Source: Pseudozobellia thermophila (GTDB lineage Bacteria > Bacteroidota > Bacteroidia > Flavobacteriales > Flavobacteriaceae). From it: a DNA stretch of 64,000 bases. The notes under the pieces were generated by a model, which saw nothing but the letters and a program-made list of their open reading frames with translations, made no database searches and was not told the origin of the DNA. Of the stretch, positions 33,605 to 41,987 are shown in pieces (the first letter of the stretch is position 1; every line of letters begins with the position of its first letter). The translations under genes were made by a program, and so were the position numbers. The stretch is from contig NZ_FQYU01000004.1 of the NCBI RefSeq assembly GCF_900141855.1, positions 1-64,000 on the forward strand, written 5' to 3'.

Positions 33605-33616
33605 TGACCCAAGTCA
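33605..33616 (+). promoter_or_regulatory. Crp/Fnr-type dyad operator of the zinc-ribbon gene
   Basis: TGAC-CCAA-GTCA. TACCTTCT (33640-33647) begins 29.5 bp from the centre. Confidence 0.78.
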
Positions 33617-33670
33617 TTTCATCCGGCCCAGGAAGGAACTACCTTCTTGGCCATAACCCGTTAAAACTTA

Positions 33671-33880
33671 ATGATGATGAAAGCTTTAGCCAGTAATATT
33701 TGTGAAAACTGTGGCCGCCCCATGCACCATTTGTACGATTTTGGCACCAACAAAGACGGTACGATCAATACCGAATACTGCCATTCCTGTTATGTCCGGG
33801 GCAAGTTCGTGAACCACGGGAAGGCCGTGGGGCGAAGGCCCCGAAAAAAGGTGGGCAAAAAAAGGGAAGTGGCCCTGTAG
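33671..33880 (+). CDS. Small zinc-ribbon protein
   Basis: 69 residues. Two CxxC pairs (CENC and CHSC, about 21 residues apart) form a probable zinc ribbon, followed by a very basic tail (RRPRKKVGKKR) that may contact nucleic acid. It resembles the putative zinc-ribbon domain family found as short stand-alone proteins. Several Met codons at the N terminus make the exact start uncertain. Own promoter and operator. Confidence 0.8.
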   Translation: MMMKALASNICENCGRPMHHLYDFGTNKDGTINTEYCHSCYVRGKFVNHGKAVGRRPRKKVGKKREVAL

Positions 33881-33924
33881 GCCGTCGCCATTTGCGGCCC
33901 TACTCCCCTACTAATATGATAATA

Positions 33925-33944
33925 GGCCCTTTTTGTAAAGGGCC
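33925..33944. terminator. GGCCCTTT/AAAGGGCC hairpin between convergent genes
   Basis: Perfect 8 bp stem with a TTGT loop, between the zinc-ribbon gene and the convergent WG-repeat gene. No T tract follows on either strand, so it is at best a weak or factor-assisted terminator. Confidence 0.4.
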
Positions 33945-34023
33945 GAGGCAGTGGCAGCGGGGCACTTTGGTCCCGCCGCCTGCATCGCCTCGTCGAATGC
34001 CCGTTTTCCGGTATCCTTCCGCG

Positions 34024-34662
34024 CTATTCACTAGTCGCCACTTGTCGAATCTCCCAACCTTGGTCCTTGGTACGAACGGCCACCAGTCCGTCTGCCAAGC
34101 GTTTTGCCCAGATCGATGGTCTTTGGTAACGCTTTTTCCGCATTTGGATGTTATGCCTCTCCCCAAGGTATTCCTTAATATTTCCCGAGGTATCGAGCAA
34201 CACGTCGAAGAACTTAAAGTCGTATATTTTAAGCTTGAATTCGTTCTCGCCCTTTAGGGTCTTCTCGAACAGAACGCCCGTGGTATATCCATCCATAAAT
34301 GGATAGACGTTTAAAAATTGGGGTTCGATCACCGTATTGCCCTTGGTGTCGATGAACCCGAACAAGGGCACCCCGTCCTCGACATTTTTGGTAATCAAAC
34401 ACCTTCCTTCCCTGAACATCGGATAGCGCACCCCCGACACATCCCTCTTGTCGGGATCCGCATCCTTGTTCCAATGGATATCGCTTCTAAAATCGATGAC
34501 CAGCGCACCTTCCCTGTTTATAAATCCCCATTGGTCGCCTTTGCGTATGGCGGCCAATCCCTCGCTAAAGGGACCAATTTCGTCGATTCCCTTGAGCCCT
34601 TGTGCCACCAGCGAAATGGGCAAAAGACAAATAAGGGCCATTAAAAAGTGTGTCTTCCTCAT
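34024..34662 (-). CDS. WG-repeat exported protein
   Basis: 212 residues with an N-terminal signal peptide (LMALICLLPISLVAQ). The mature part holds WG/KWG-type repeats: LAAIRKGDQWGFINREGALVID and LFGFIDTKGNTVIEP, with a third degenerate copy (VAVRTKDQGWEI). These beta repeats occur in exported proteins of Bacteroidota without known activity. The leftward -7 TAAATTTTG (34709-34701) is one base longer than usual relative to the dyad at 34732, so shared control with hpf is possible but weaker. Confidence 0.82.
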   Translation of the reverse strand: MRKTHFLMALICLLPISLVAQGLKGIDEIGPFSEGLAAIRKGDQWGFINREGALVIDFRSDIHWNKDADPDKRDVSGVRYPMFREGRCLITKNVEDGVPLFGFIDTKGNTVIEPQFLNVYPFMDGYTTGVLFEKTLKGENEFKLKIYDFKFFDVLLDTSGNIKEYLGERHNIQMRKKRYQRPSIWAKRLADGLVAVRTKDQGWEIRQVATSE

Positions 34663-34731
34663 AATATCAATTTTTAGATTGTTGAATACATTAACTGGAA
34701 CAAAATTTAGAATTCACTCCCTATTGCCAAA

Positions 34732-34743
34732 TGACTTATATCA
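34732..34743. promoter_or_regulatory. Dyad operator of hpf-usp, possibly also the WG gene
   Basis: TGAC-TTAT-ATCA. Rightward a perfect TACCTTTG (34767-34774) begins 29.5 bp from the centre. Leftward TAAATTTTG (34709-34701) is offset by one base. Confidence 0.8.
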
Positions 34744-34802
34744 TTTTATAAGAAGGGCCATATCGGTACCTTTGGGTTGTAATCAAAAATCAAATACGCA
34801 TC

Positions 34803-35114
34803 ATGACCATAAACTTTCAGTACGTGCAAATGCCCGAAAGCGAATCGCTAAGCCATATCGTTACCCGCAACCTCGAAAAATTGGGCAACAAATTCCAGTT
34901 TGTCATCCGTGCCGATGTTTTCTTTAAATTGGACAACAGCACCGATGGCAACAATAAGATCTGTGAGATGGAACTGAGCCTTCCCGGACCAAGAATTTTT
35001 GCCAAGTCGACCGAAAACAACTTTGAAAAAGCCGCTGCGGAAACCATAAACGACCTTGAGCGACAACTCAGAAAGCGCAAAGCCAAGTTTGAAAAAAGCA
35101 AAAAGCCCCTATAA
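34803..35114 (+). CDS. hpf: Ribosome hibernation factor (HPF/RaiA family, short)
   Basis: 103 residues with the beta-alpha-beta fold of the sigma-54-modulation/HPF family: MTINFQYVQMPESESLSHIV, the ADVFFKLD and CEMELSLPG strands, and a basic C-terminal helix (ERQLRKRKAKFEKSKK). It lacks the C-terminal dimerisation domain of long HPF. Members bind the ribosome A/P sites and silence idle ribosomes. Co-transcribed with the usp that starts 1 bp after its stop. The DosR regulon likewise contains HPF-like proteins. Confidence 0.85.
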   Translation: MTINFQYVQMPESESLSHIVTRNLEKLGNKFQFVIRADVFFKLDNSTDGNNKICEMELSLPGPRIFAKSTENNFEKAAAETINDLERQLRKRKAKFEKSKKPL

Positions 35115-35115
35115 G

Positions 35116-35946
35116 ATGCAGCGAATTCTAGTTCCCATCGATTTTTCGGAACCCGCCGAGCACGCCTTGGAGGTGGCGGCCCAAATCGCCAAACGCCAAG
35201 GGGCCGAAATCGTAATGCTGCATATGCTCGGACTTTCGGAGGCCGTACTGACCAAGAACGAGGAACAGGAATACAAAGAGGCCAAGTATTATCTGGGCCT
35301 TGCCAAAAAACGATTCAAACCCCTTATGGACAAGCCATTCCTGAAGGGTGTGGAGGTAAAGGTTATCGTGCAAAACTACAAGGACTTCAAGGAGTTGGAC
35401 AGGGTGGCCCAAGAGCGGCACATCGATTTGATCGTTATGGGATCGCACGGTGCCAGTGGACTGAACGACTTCTTTGTGGGCTCGAATACCGAAAAGGTGG
35501 TCCGTAGCTCCAGGGTTCCCGTTCTGGTGGTAAAAATGAAAAATCCGGAGTTCAAGGTCGAAAGCATTCTCTTTGCCTGTGATTTCAACGAGGGGTTCGT
35601 ACCTGCCTTCAAAAACGTACAGGCCATGGCCACCGGTTTTTCGGCCCGGCTACAATTGGTCTATGTCAATACCCCTTACGGCGGTTTTAGCAGCAACACC
35701 GAAATAGGGCAACGCATTGCCAAGTTCTTTGAAAAGGCAGGCACCGATATACCGCAAGTGGCCATCTACAACGATTATTCCGTGGAGGAAGGCCTCTTGA
35801 ACTATGCCAAGGAGGGCGGTTTCGATATTCTTGCCCTTCCTACCCGTGGCCGAAAGCCCATTTCCCATTTTCTTCTGGGCAGCAGAAGTATCGGCGAAGA
35901 TGTGGCCAACCACGCCAACCTACCCGTCCTGACGCTTAAAGTCTAA
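35116..35946 (+). CDS. Universal stress protein, tandem type
   Basis: 276 residues, two Usp domains. Both halves keep an ATP-type loop: GSHGASGLNDFFVGSN in the first domain and RGRKPISHFLLGSR in the second. This sets it apart from the eight Usps at 39155-48030, whose C-terminal domains are degenerate. N terminus RILVPIDFSEPAEHAL is the standard Usp start. Cytoplasmic; family members bind ATP and support survival in growth arrest. Second gene of the hpf unit; start at 35116, one base after the hpf stop. Confidence 0.93.
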   Translation: MQRILVPIDFSEPAEHALEVAAQIAKRQGAEIVMLHMLGLSEAVLTKNEEQEYKEAKYYLGLAKKRFKPLMDKPFLKGVEVKVIVQNYKDFKELDRVAQERHIDLIVMGSHGASGLNDFFVGSNTEKVVRSSRVPVLVVKMKNPEFKVESILFACDFNEGFVPAFKNVQAMATGFSARLQLVYVNTPYGGFSSNTEIGQRIAKFFEKAGTDIPQVAIYNDYSVEEGLLNYAKEGGFDILALPTRGRKPISHFLLGSRSIGEDVANHANLPVLTLKV

Positions 35947-35990
35947 GGAGCACCGATGTTCTTCTGCCCGATTAGGGGCAAGGGCGGGGA

Positions 35991-36392
35991 CTATTTCAGC
36001 AATAGGTCGATCTTTGCCAGGAGCACCAGTTCCGATTTGTTCTTACCCGCATAGGAATTGGCAATGGCATGGGCCGTTTTTTTGACCAAGGCCTTAATGG
36101 TATCGGAAAAGGCATGCGGATGTTCGGTGTAGAATTCCTTAAAGTCCTCAAAGCACGCCTCACTGCTCTTTTCGTTCTCCAGCAACCAATCGAAGACTAT
36201 TTCAATTTGGTTGGCGGCATCGGTGCCGTACCGATCGGTAAAGTCATCGACGTACAACCAATCTTCCTTCACCAGTTGCTTTAACCTATCCCATTCCTTT
36301 TCATGCACATTGCCATCACTGATCGCCAGGGCGTAAAACAATTTGCCCAGGCTTTCATAAAGCTGGTTCATGGTTTTCTGTGTATTCTGCAT
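35991..36392 (-). CDS. TerB-like helical protein
   Basis: 133 residues, all alpha. The pattern LFYALAISDGNVHEKEWDRLK near the N terminus is the TerB/DjlA-type metal-binding helix pair (D-G-x-V-x2-x-E). No signal peptide. TerB-like proteins are linked with tellurite and stress phenotypes but the molecular role is not clear. Convergent with the hpf-usp unit; its promoter TATTTTTA (36429-36422) uses the dyad at 36453-36464. Confidence 0.72.
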   Translation of the reverse strand: MQNTQKTMNQLYESLGKLFYALAISDGNVHEKEWDRLKQLVKEDWLYVDDFTDRYGTDAANQIEIVFDWLLENEKSSEACFEDFKEFYTEHPHAFSDTIKALVKKTAHAIANSYAGKNKSELVLLAKIDLLLK

Positions 36393-36452
36393 TATTTTTA
36401 TTTTTTATGGGTTGAGTTTTCTAAAAATAGGATACTTAAGCCGTGTTTTATA

Positions 36453-36464
36453 TGATAAAAATCA
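36453..36464. promoter_or_regulatory. Dyad operator between TerB-like gene and second kinase
   Basis: TGAT-AAAA-ATCA. Leftward TATTTTTA (36429-36422) is at the standard 29.5 bp spacing. Rightward the kinase has a perfect -7, TACATTTG (36477-36484), but only 18.5 bp from the centre, so the dyad would overlap the region about 20-37 bp upstream of the start and could block rather than activate. Confidence 0.72.
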
Positions 36465-36476
36465 GTTAGGAATCTT

Positions 36477-36484
36477 TACATTTG
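36477..36484 (+). promoter_or_regulatory. -7 element of the second PAS kinase
   Basis: TACATTTG, 4 bp before the ATG at 36489. The predicted start of transcription coincides with the start codon, so the mRNA may be leaderless. Confidence 0.6.
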
Positions 36485-36488
36485 GTAC

Positions 36489-38003
36489 ATGCAGGTTTTT
36501 CAGAAAAACAGTAATATTTTCAACCTCCTCTCAGAAGGTATTTCCGAAGGGATCATCGTCACCAATGCGCATCAGGTTATCGTGGCCAACAATACCTCGG
36601 CCGAGGAAATGTTCGGTTACCAAAAGGACGAGCTGGTAGGCAAACCCCTCGATGTATTGATTCCCCAGCGGTACCGCCACGACCACAGTGGCCACGTCAA
36701 GAATTTTATCGCCAAAAGCAAAAAGAGGCAAATGGGCCACGGCATCGATTTGTACGGCATCCGGAAGAACGGCCGGGAATTTCCGGTCGAAGCGGGACTC
36801 AATCCTTTTCAGCTCTATGGCGAAACCTACGTTATGGCCCTCGTCATCGACATTACGGAGCGAAAGCAAAAGGAAAGGGAGCTGAGTCATTGGGCCCGTA
36901 TATTTCAAGATTCGCTCAACGAGATCTATATCTTCGACGCCCAAACCTTCAAGTTCGTAAACGCCAACAAGGAGGCCCAGCGAAATACGGGATACAGCAT
37001 GGACGAGCTGGCCCAAATGACCCCGATCGACATCAAACCCGAATTGAACGAAACCGGGTTCCGGGAAATGGTCGAGCCCCTGCTCGACGACGAAAAGGGA
37101 AAGATCAAATTCGAGACCTTTCATAAAAGGAAGGACGGTTCCACCTATCCTGTGGAAGTACACTTGCAACTGTCTTCCCTGGGCGATAGCCAAGTCTTCG
37201 TCGCCATAATATTGGACAATACCGAACGAAAGATCTATACCGAACAACTTGAACAGAAGGTAAGGGAACGCACTAAGCAGCTGACCGAGGCCCTGGCCGT
37301 TGAAAAAGAACTGAACGAACTGAAAACCCGTTTCCTATCCTTGGTTTCCCATGAGTTTAAAACACCATTGAGCAGTATTTTAACCTCCATTACCTTGTTG
37401 GGAAAATACACGCAGACCGAACAGCAAGATAAGCGCGACAAGCATGTAACGACCATAAAAAACAAAGTGAAGTACCTCGATGCCATTCTTAACGATTTTT
37501 TATCGGTAGAACGTCTCGAATCGGGAAAGGTCAACTACAATATAGAAGAGTTTCCGCTTAGTAAAATTGTCAACGAAGTGGTCTACGATGCCAATATGCT
37601 GCTCAAAACGGGACAAAAAATCCAGTACCCCGAAAACATTGACGACCTTATCCTGCGTTTCGATGAAAAAACCTTGGAACTGGTATTGTCCAATTTGGTA
37701 CACAACGCCATCAAGTATTCTTCCGAAGGCTCCATTATCGACTTGCAGGTGCATACGGAAGAGGACAAAACCGTTATTAAGGTAATCGACGAAGGCATAG
37801 GCATTCCAAAAAAAGAACAGAAACATATTTTCAACCGCTATTTCAGGGCACAGAACGCCCTGTTGACACAAGGTACCGGTATAGGTTTGAACATTGCCAA
37901 ACAGCATTTGGAGAACCTAGGTGCAAGTCTTGAGTTTTCAAGTAAAGAAAATGTTGGATCTACCTTTATTGTAACCATACCCAAAGAACTTAAAACGCTC
38001 TAG
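36489..38003 (+). CDS. PAS histidine kinase with FixL-like first domain
   Basis: 504 residues, soluble. PAS-1 (about 8-125), PAS-2 (135-248), coiled coil, HisKA with His288 in LVSHEFKTPLS, and HATPase with GIGIPK and GTGIGLNI. PAS-1 has IPQRYRHDHSGHV, which aligns with the FixL segment that carries the haem-ligating histidine; His66 falls on that position. The distal arginine of FixL is not evident (Ile in its place), so oxygen binding is only a possibility. Pairs with the regulator gene 3 bp downstream. No LOV domain, unlike the kinase at 15645. Confidence 0.9.
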   Translation: MQVFQKNSNIFNLLSEGISEGIIVTNAHQVIVANNTSAEEMFGYQKDELVGKPLDVLIPQRYRHDHSGHVKNFIAKSKKRQMGHGIDLYGIRKNGREFPVEAGLNPFQLYGETYVMALVIDITERKQKERELSHWARIFQDSLNEIYIFDAQTFKFVNANKEAQRNTGYSMDELAQMTPIDIKPELNETGFREMVEPLLDDEKGKIKFETFHKRKDGSTYPVEVHLQLSSLGDSQVFVAIILDNTERKIYTEQLEQKVRERTKQLTEALAVEKELNELKTRFLSLVSHEFKTPLSSILTSITLLGKYTQTEQQDKRDKHVTTIKNKVKYLDAILNDFLSVERLESGKVNYNIEEFPLSKIVNEVVYDANMLLKTGQKIQYPENIDDLILRFDEKTLELVLSNLVHNAIKYSSEGSIIDLQVHTEEDKTVIKVIDEGIGIPKKEQKHIFNRYFRAQNALLTQGTGIGLNIAKQHLENLGASLEFSSKENVGSTFIVTIPKELKTL

Positions 38004-38006
38004 AAG

Positions 38007-39059
38007 ATGAAAACAATCCTACTAATTGAAGACGACAGGGCCCTACGCGAGAATACCGAAGAACTGCTGGAGCTTTCGGGCTATTCGGTACTGACGGCCT
38101 CCAACGGACAAATCGGTGTCGAAATAGCCAAGAAAAACCTTCCCGATATCATTATCTGCGACATCATGATGCCCGTATTGGACGGTTACGGGGTTCTGGC
38201 CAGCCTTTCGGCCGACGAAAGGACCAAGCAAATTCCGTTTATCTTTCTATCCGCCAAAACCGAGCATAAGGAAATACGGAAGGGTATGGACCAAGGTGCC
38301 GACGATTACCTGACCAAACCCTTCGACGAGGAAGACCTGATCAGTGCCATAGAGAGCCGATTGGCCAAGGCCGAGATCCTAAAGCGCATCCCTTCCGACC
38401 CCCCTGACGAGCACGGGGTTTCGGAAGACGAAATGCGTACGCTGAACGAGTTAAAGAATTTTTTTGACGACAATGGCGAAATCGTCACCTTTTCGTCGGG
38501 GGAAACCATCTATGAGGAAGGCCAACATTCCCATAAGATATACTTGATCTTAAAAGGAATCGTCAAGTGCCACTCCATGGACGAGGACGGAAAGGAGCTG
38601 ATTACGTCCCTGTATCGGGCCGATGACTTTTTGGGCTTTACCTCCTTCTTGAACAACAGTCCGTACAACGAATCGGCCACCGCCATGGAAGATGTGGAAC
38701 TGGCCGGAATATCGAAGGAAGACCTCAAGGAAATTTTGGAAAAAAACCATAACGTCTCATTGCAATTGATGGAGCTTTTGACCAACAACATCTCCGAGAT
38801 CAAGGCCCAATTGCTTCAGATGGCCTATAGTTCGGTACGTAAAAAAACGGCCCAGACCCTACTGCAATTTGCCGATATCATGAACACAAAATCGGAGGAG
38901 CCCATTAAAATATCGCGAAACGACCTGGCCAGTGTGGCCGGTATCGCCACCGAAAGCCTAATTCGCACCCTTTCGGTCTTTAAAAAGGAAGGGCTTATCG
39001 CCATCGAGGGACGAAACATTAGGATCAAGGAGTTGAAGGCCCTGCAATATGTAAGTTGA
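38007..39059 (+). CDS. Response regulator with REC, cNMP-fold and Crp-type HTH
   Basis: 350 residues. REC 1-120 with Asp52 (CDIMMP), Ser82 and Lys104; cNMP-like barrel about 155-260; Crp-type HTH about 270-340. Recognition helix IATESLIRTL has Glu316 and Arg320, the same arrangement as in the 14606 product. The architecture and the SSVRK linker (AYSSVRKK) are shared, so the two regulators are paralogues that probably recognise the same dyad. Co-transcribed with the PAS kinase. Signal flow: kinase to Asp52 to promoter activation (inference). Confidence 0.9.
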   Translation: MKTILLIEDDRALRENTEELLELSGYSVLTASNGQIGVEIAKKNLPDIIICDIMMPVLDGYGVLASLSADERTKQIPFIFLSAKTEHKEIRKGMDQGADDYLTKPFDEEDLISAIESRLAKAEILKRIPSDPPDEHGVSEDEMRTLNELKNFFDDNGEIVTFSSGETIYEEGQHSHKIYLILKGIVKCHSMDEDGKELITSLYRADDFLGFTSFLNNSPYNESATAMEDVELAGISKEDLKEILEKNHNVSLQLMELLTNNISEIKAQLLQMAYSSVRKKTAQTLLQFADIMNTKSEEPIKISRNDLASVAGIATESLIRTLSVFKKEGLIAIEGRNIRIKELKALQYVS

Positions 39060-39094
39060 CCCCTACAGCCTTGCCTGCACAAATCGGTGGCAAC

Positions 39095-39106
39095 TGATAA
39101 TTGTCA
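39095..39106 (+). promoter_or_regulatory. Crp/Fnr-type dyad operator of usp (39155)
   Basis: TGAT-AATT-GTCA. A perfect TATTTTTG (39130-39137) begins 29.5 bp from the centre. Confidence 0.83.
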
Positions 39107-39154
39107 TATTTTTCCATGGTTCACCAGCCTATTTTTGCGTGCCAAGCTATGTGA

Positions 39155-39991
39155 ATGAAGTACTTATTAATACCCACTGATTTTTCCGCCAATTCTTGGA
39201 ACGCATTGGAATATGCCGTACGGTTCTTTAAAAACGAGAGCTGTACCTTCTATATATTGCACGTTGGCGATTTAAACGAATCGGCCGTGATCGGCAATTC
39301 GTTTGCCTTGCCCCGCGAAAAGACAAGCCCCTCGATCAACGAAAAACTCAACACGGTCTTTGAGTCGATAAAAAAAGGGCCGGTCAACAAAGACCATCAC
39401 TTTATCGCTCTTCAAGAATACGGCAACTTTATCGACATTATGCGCAAAACGGTGAAGGACAAGCATATCGACCTTATCGTTATGGGCACCAAAGGGGCAT
39501 CGGGACTAAAAGCGTCGGTGGTGGGCAGCAATACCGGCGATGTAATCACCAAAGTGCTGTGCAACGTCTTGGTCATACCCGAAAATGCCCCGAGTATAAT
39601 CCCGAACAAAATTTCATTCCCAACGGATTACAACCTGTTCTACACCCACTCGATTCTAGAGGGCCTGAACGAAATACTGCATATTTCAAAAGCCGACCTA
39701 CACGTCTTGAACGTGGCCCAAGAGGAACGCGAACCGACCGCGGCCCAGAAAAGAAACAAAACCTACCTACAAGACTATTTAAGCGAAACCTTTCCTGAAA
39801 GCCATAGCTTCCATAACATATCCCACCGCCATATCAGGACGGGTATTTTACATTTTGCCGCCGAAAATAAAATAGACATGCTCGCCATGGTTGCCAAAAA
39901 CCTCAACTTTTTGCAGCAACTCTTGTTCGATACCACCATCGAAAAAGTAAGTTTTCACACCCAAATCCCACTATGGGTGCTTCACGAGTAA
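39155..39991 (+). CDS. Universal stress protein, degenerate C-domain
   Basis: 278 residues, two Usp domains. The first has LLIPTDFSANSWNA and an intact ATP loop, GTKGASGLKASVVGSN (from Gly111). The second lacks the loop and ends in the family pattern FLQQLLFDTTIEKVSFHTQI and WVLHE. Closest in pattern to the copy at 44057 (same GASGL loop and VAKNLNF motif), which suggests a recent duplication. Monocistronic with its own operator. The degenerate half may serve dimerisation (inference). Confidence 0.92.
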   Translation: MKYLLIPTDFSANSWNALEYAVRFFKNESCTFYILHVGDLNESAVIGNSFALPREKTSPSINEKLNTVFESIKKGPVNKDHHFIALQEYGNFIDIMRKTVKDKHIDLIVMGTKGASGLKASVVGSNTGDVITKVLCNVLVIPENAPSIIPNKISFPTDYNLFYTHSILEGLNEILHISKADLHVLNVAQEEREPTAAQKRNKTYLQDYLSETFPESHSFHNISHRHIRTGILHFAAENKIDMLAMVAKNLNFLQQLLFDTTIEKVSFHTQIPLWVLHE

Positions 39992-40171
39992 GCCCCATTG
40001 AACTACATGCCCCAAACCCTTTTGCCCCCATACTGGAACGGCATGGCCATGCAATCGACCTGCAAAGCCCCCGCCCTACCCCAAAAATGCAAATAGGCCC
40101 GTTTATCGGCACCTGAAGTGGAACAAGGTACACGCGCCCATCGCCTTGGGTGGCACCGCGCGTATCGGTAA

Positions 40172-40183
40172 TGACATATGTCA
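40172..40183 (+). promoter_or_regulatory. Crp/Fnr-type dyad operator of the usp trio (40238-42848)
   Basis: TGAC-ATAT-GTCA, perfectly symmetric through the spacer. A perfect TATTTTTG (40207-40214) begins 29.5 bp from the centre. The other bases of the 39992-40237 gap hold nothing I can name. Confidence 0.85.
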
Positions 40184-40237
40184 TAGTTATTCTGCTTCGA
40201 TACGGATATTTTTGGATAGCTATAAAAAAGACATGTC

Positions 40238-41083
40238 ATGAGAACCGTGCTGATCCCAACCGATTTTTCCCCTAATGCCATGCATGCCATATCCTATGCA
40301 ATGCAGCTCTACAAGTGTGAGCGCACCATCTTTTATTTTTTGCATGCCTATGCCGACGAAATCTATGCCCCCTTGAGAAACAAGGGCAAGGAACCTACGG
40401 AGGAAGATAAGGACCGAACAAGGAAAAAGGCAGAGGAAACCTTGGAAAAAATTGCGGCCGAACTCACTGCGAAATACCACAACCCCAAACACAGCTTCAA
40501 GACCGTAGCGGCAATGGACCCCCTGGTGGATGCGGTCAACGATTGGGTCAACCGTATAAACGTAGACCTGGTGATCATGGGTACCCAAGGCCAGACCTCC
40601 GACAAAAAAATCACGTTCGGAAGCCATACCGTACAGGTCTTTAAATATGTCCAATGCCCTGTTTTGGCGATTCCCGAAGGCTACGGGTTTCAACAACCGA
40701 AACGGATCGTTTTTGCCACCGACTATATGCTGCCCTATAAACGCAGGGAATTAAAACTGCTGAACACCTTGGCCGCCGATTTTAAATCGGAGGTACACTG
40801 CCTCCATATATCCGATTTTGAGGACCTCAGCCATAGGCAACTGGACAATAAGCGCTTTTTGCAAGAATCCCTGGCCAACGCCTACCTGTTCTTCGACCGA
40901 AGACCTGTCAAGAACAAAGCCGAGGCCATCATGGAGTACATCGAGGAAAAGAACAGTACCCTTTTGGTCATGGTAAATGCCCGGCATTCCTTTCTGGAAG
41001 ACCTTCTGTACCGCTCTACCATAGACGAAATAGGCCTACATCCGAAAATTCCCTTTCTGGTGATGCAGAACCTGCCCAGATAA
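40238..41083 (+). CDS. Universal stress protein, degenerate C-domain
   Basis: 281 residues. First domain VLIPTDFSPNAMHA with loop GTQGQTSDKKITFGSH (from Gly115). The loop ends GSH in place of GSN/GST. The second domain has the motif VNARHSFLEDLLYRSTIDEIGLH and no ATP loop. First of three usp genes transcribed together (gaps 19 and 42 bp). It is the most divergent of the trio in the linker after the first loop. Confidence 0.92.
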   Translation: MRTVLIPTDFSPNAMHAISYAMQLYKCERTIFYFLHAYADEIYAPLRNKGKEPTEEDKDRTRKKAEETLEKIAAELTAKYHNPKHSFKTVAAMDPLVDAVNDWVNRINVDLVIMGTQGQTSDKKITFGSHTVQVFKYVQCPVLAIPEGYGFQQPKRIVFATDYMLPYKRRELKLLNTLAADFKSEVHCLHISDFEDLSHRQLDNKRFLQESLANAYLFFDRRPVKNKAEAIMEYIEEKNSTLLVMVNARHSFLEDLLYRSTIDEIGLHPKIPFLVMQNLPR

Positions 41084-41102
41084 TATCCAATTACCGAAAA
41101 AA

Positions 41103-41945
41103 ATGAAAAAGATACTTTTACCCACTGATTTCTCCAACAATGCCTGGAACGCCATTTTCACGGCGGTAAAACTATATACCGATGTCAAGTGCCGATTTTA
41201 TCTTTTACATGCCTACGAGCCCGGTGCCTTGAACCTCTTGGGCAGAAAAGGCCAACAACGTCTGGGGGTACTGTACGACTCCCTATCGGAATATTCGAGA
41301 CAAGAGCTCGATAAGGTTATGGACTACCTCGATAAAAACCACCACAACCCCAAACACAGTTTCGAGCCCCTATCGAAATCCGATACGCTGGAAGAGGCCG
41401 TGGAAGGGGTTATTGCCGAAAAAGACATCGACCTGGTCTGTATGGGAACCCAAGGGGCCACCGGGGCCAAAAAGGTGTTTATGGGGAGCAATACCGTCAA
41501 GGTGCTGAACAAAATCAACAACACCCCCGTTTTGGTGGTCCCCGACGAATACGATTTCAAAAGGCTAAAATCCTTGGCTTTGCCGACCGACTTTACCAAA
41601 AAATACGAAAAGTACCAATTATTGCCCCTGACCGAGCTGGCCTCGCTCTGGAACACCAACGTGCAAGTGGTGCATGTGGCCATAGAATTTGCGTTGAACG
41701 ACCAACAACTGGTCAATCAAAAACTCCTCAAGGAACGCTTGAACGATTTGGAGGTCACCTTTTACAACATCGATTTTGAAATCGACGTTGCCCACACACT
41801 GGAAAAATTCGCCCAAGACATCGAGGTCGACATGCTGGCCTTGATACGCTACCACCATAGCTTTTGGGAAAAAATTATAGGAGAGCCCGTAGTTAAAAAA
41901 ATGACCTTCCATGCCAAGGTACCCCTTTTGGTGCTTCCTGAATAA
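41103..41945 (+). CDS. Universal stress protein, degenerate C-domain
   Basis: 280 residues. First domain ILLPTDFSNNAWNA, loop GTQGATGAKKVFMGSN (from Gly115). The C-terminal half ends HHSFWEKIIGEPVVKKMTFH and VPLLVLPE, without ATP loop. Middle gene of the trio. The N-terminal half shares KHSFEPLSKSDTL with KHSFKTV in the preceding product, consistent with tandem duplication. Confidence 0.92.
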   Translation: MKKILLPTDFSNNAWNAIFTAVKLYTDVKCRFYLLHAYEPGALNLLGRKGQQRLGVLYDSLSEYSRQELDKVMDYLDKNHHNPKHSFEPLSKSDTLEEAVEGVIAEKDIDLVCMGTQGATGAKKVFMGSNTVKVLNKINNTPVLVVPDEYDFKRLKSLALPTDFTKKYEKYQLLPLTELASLWNTNVQVVHVAIEFALNDQQLVNQKLLKERLNDLEVTFYNIDFEIDVAHTLEKFAQDIEVDMLALIRYHHSFWEKIIGEPVVKKMTFHAKVPLLVLPE

Positions 41946-41987
41946 ACAAACGGACATACATCAATTCTAACCCCATAATCAACAGCA

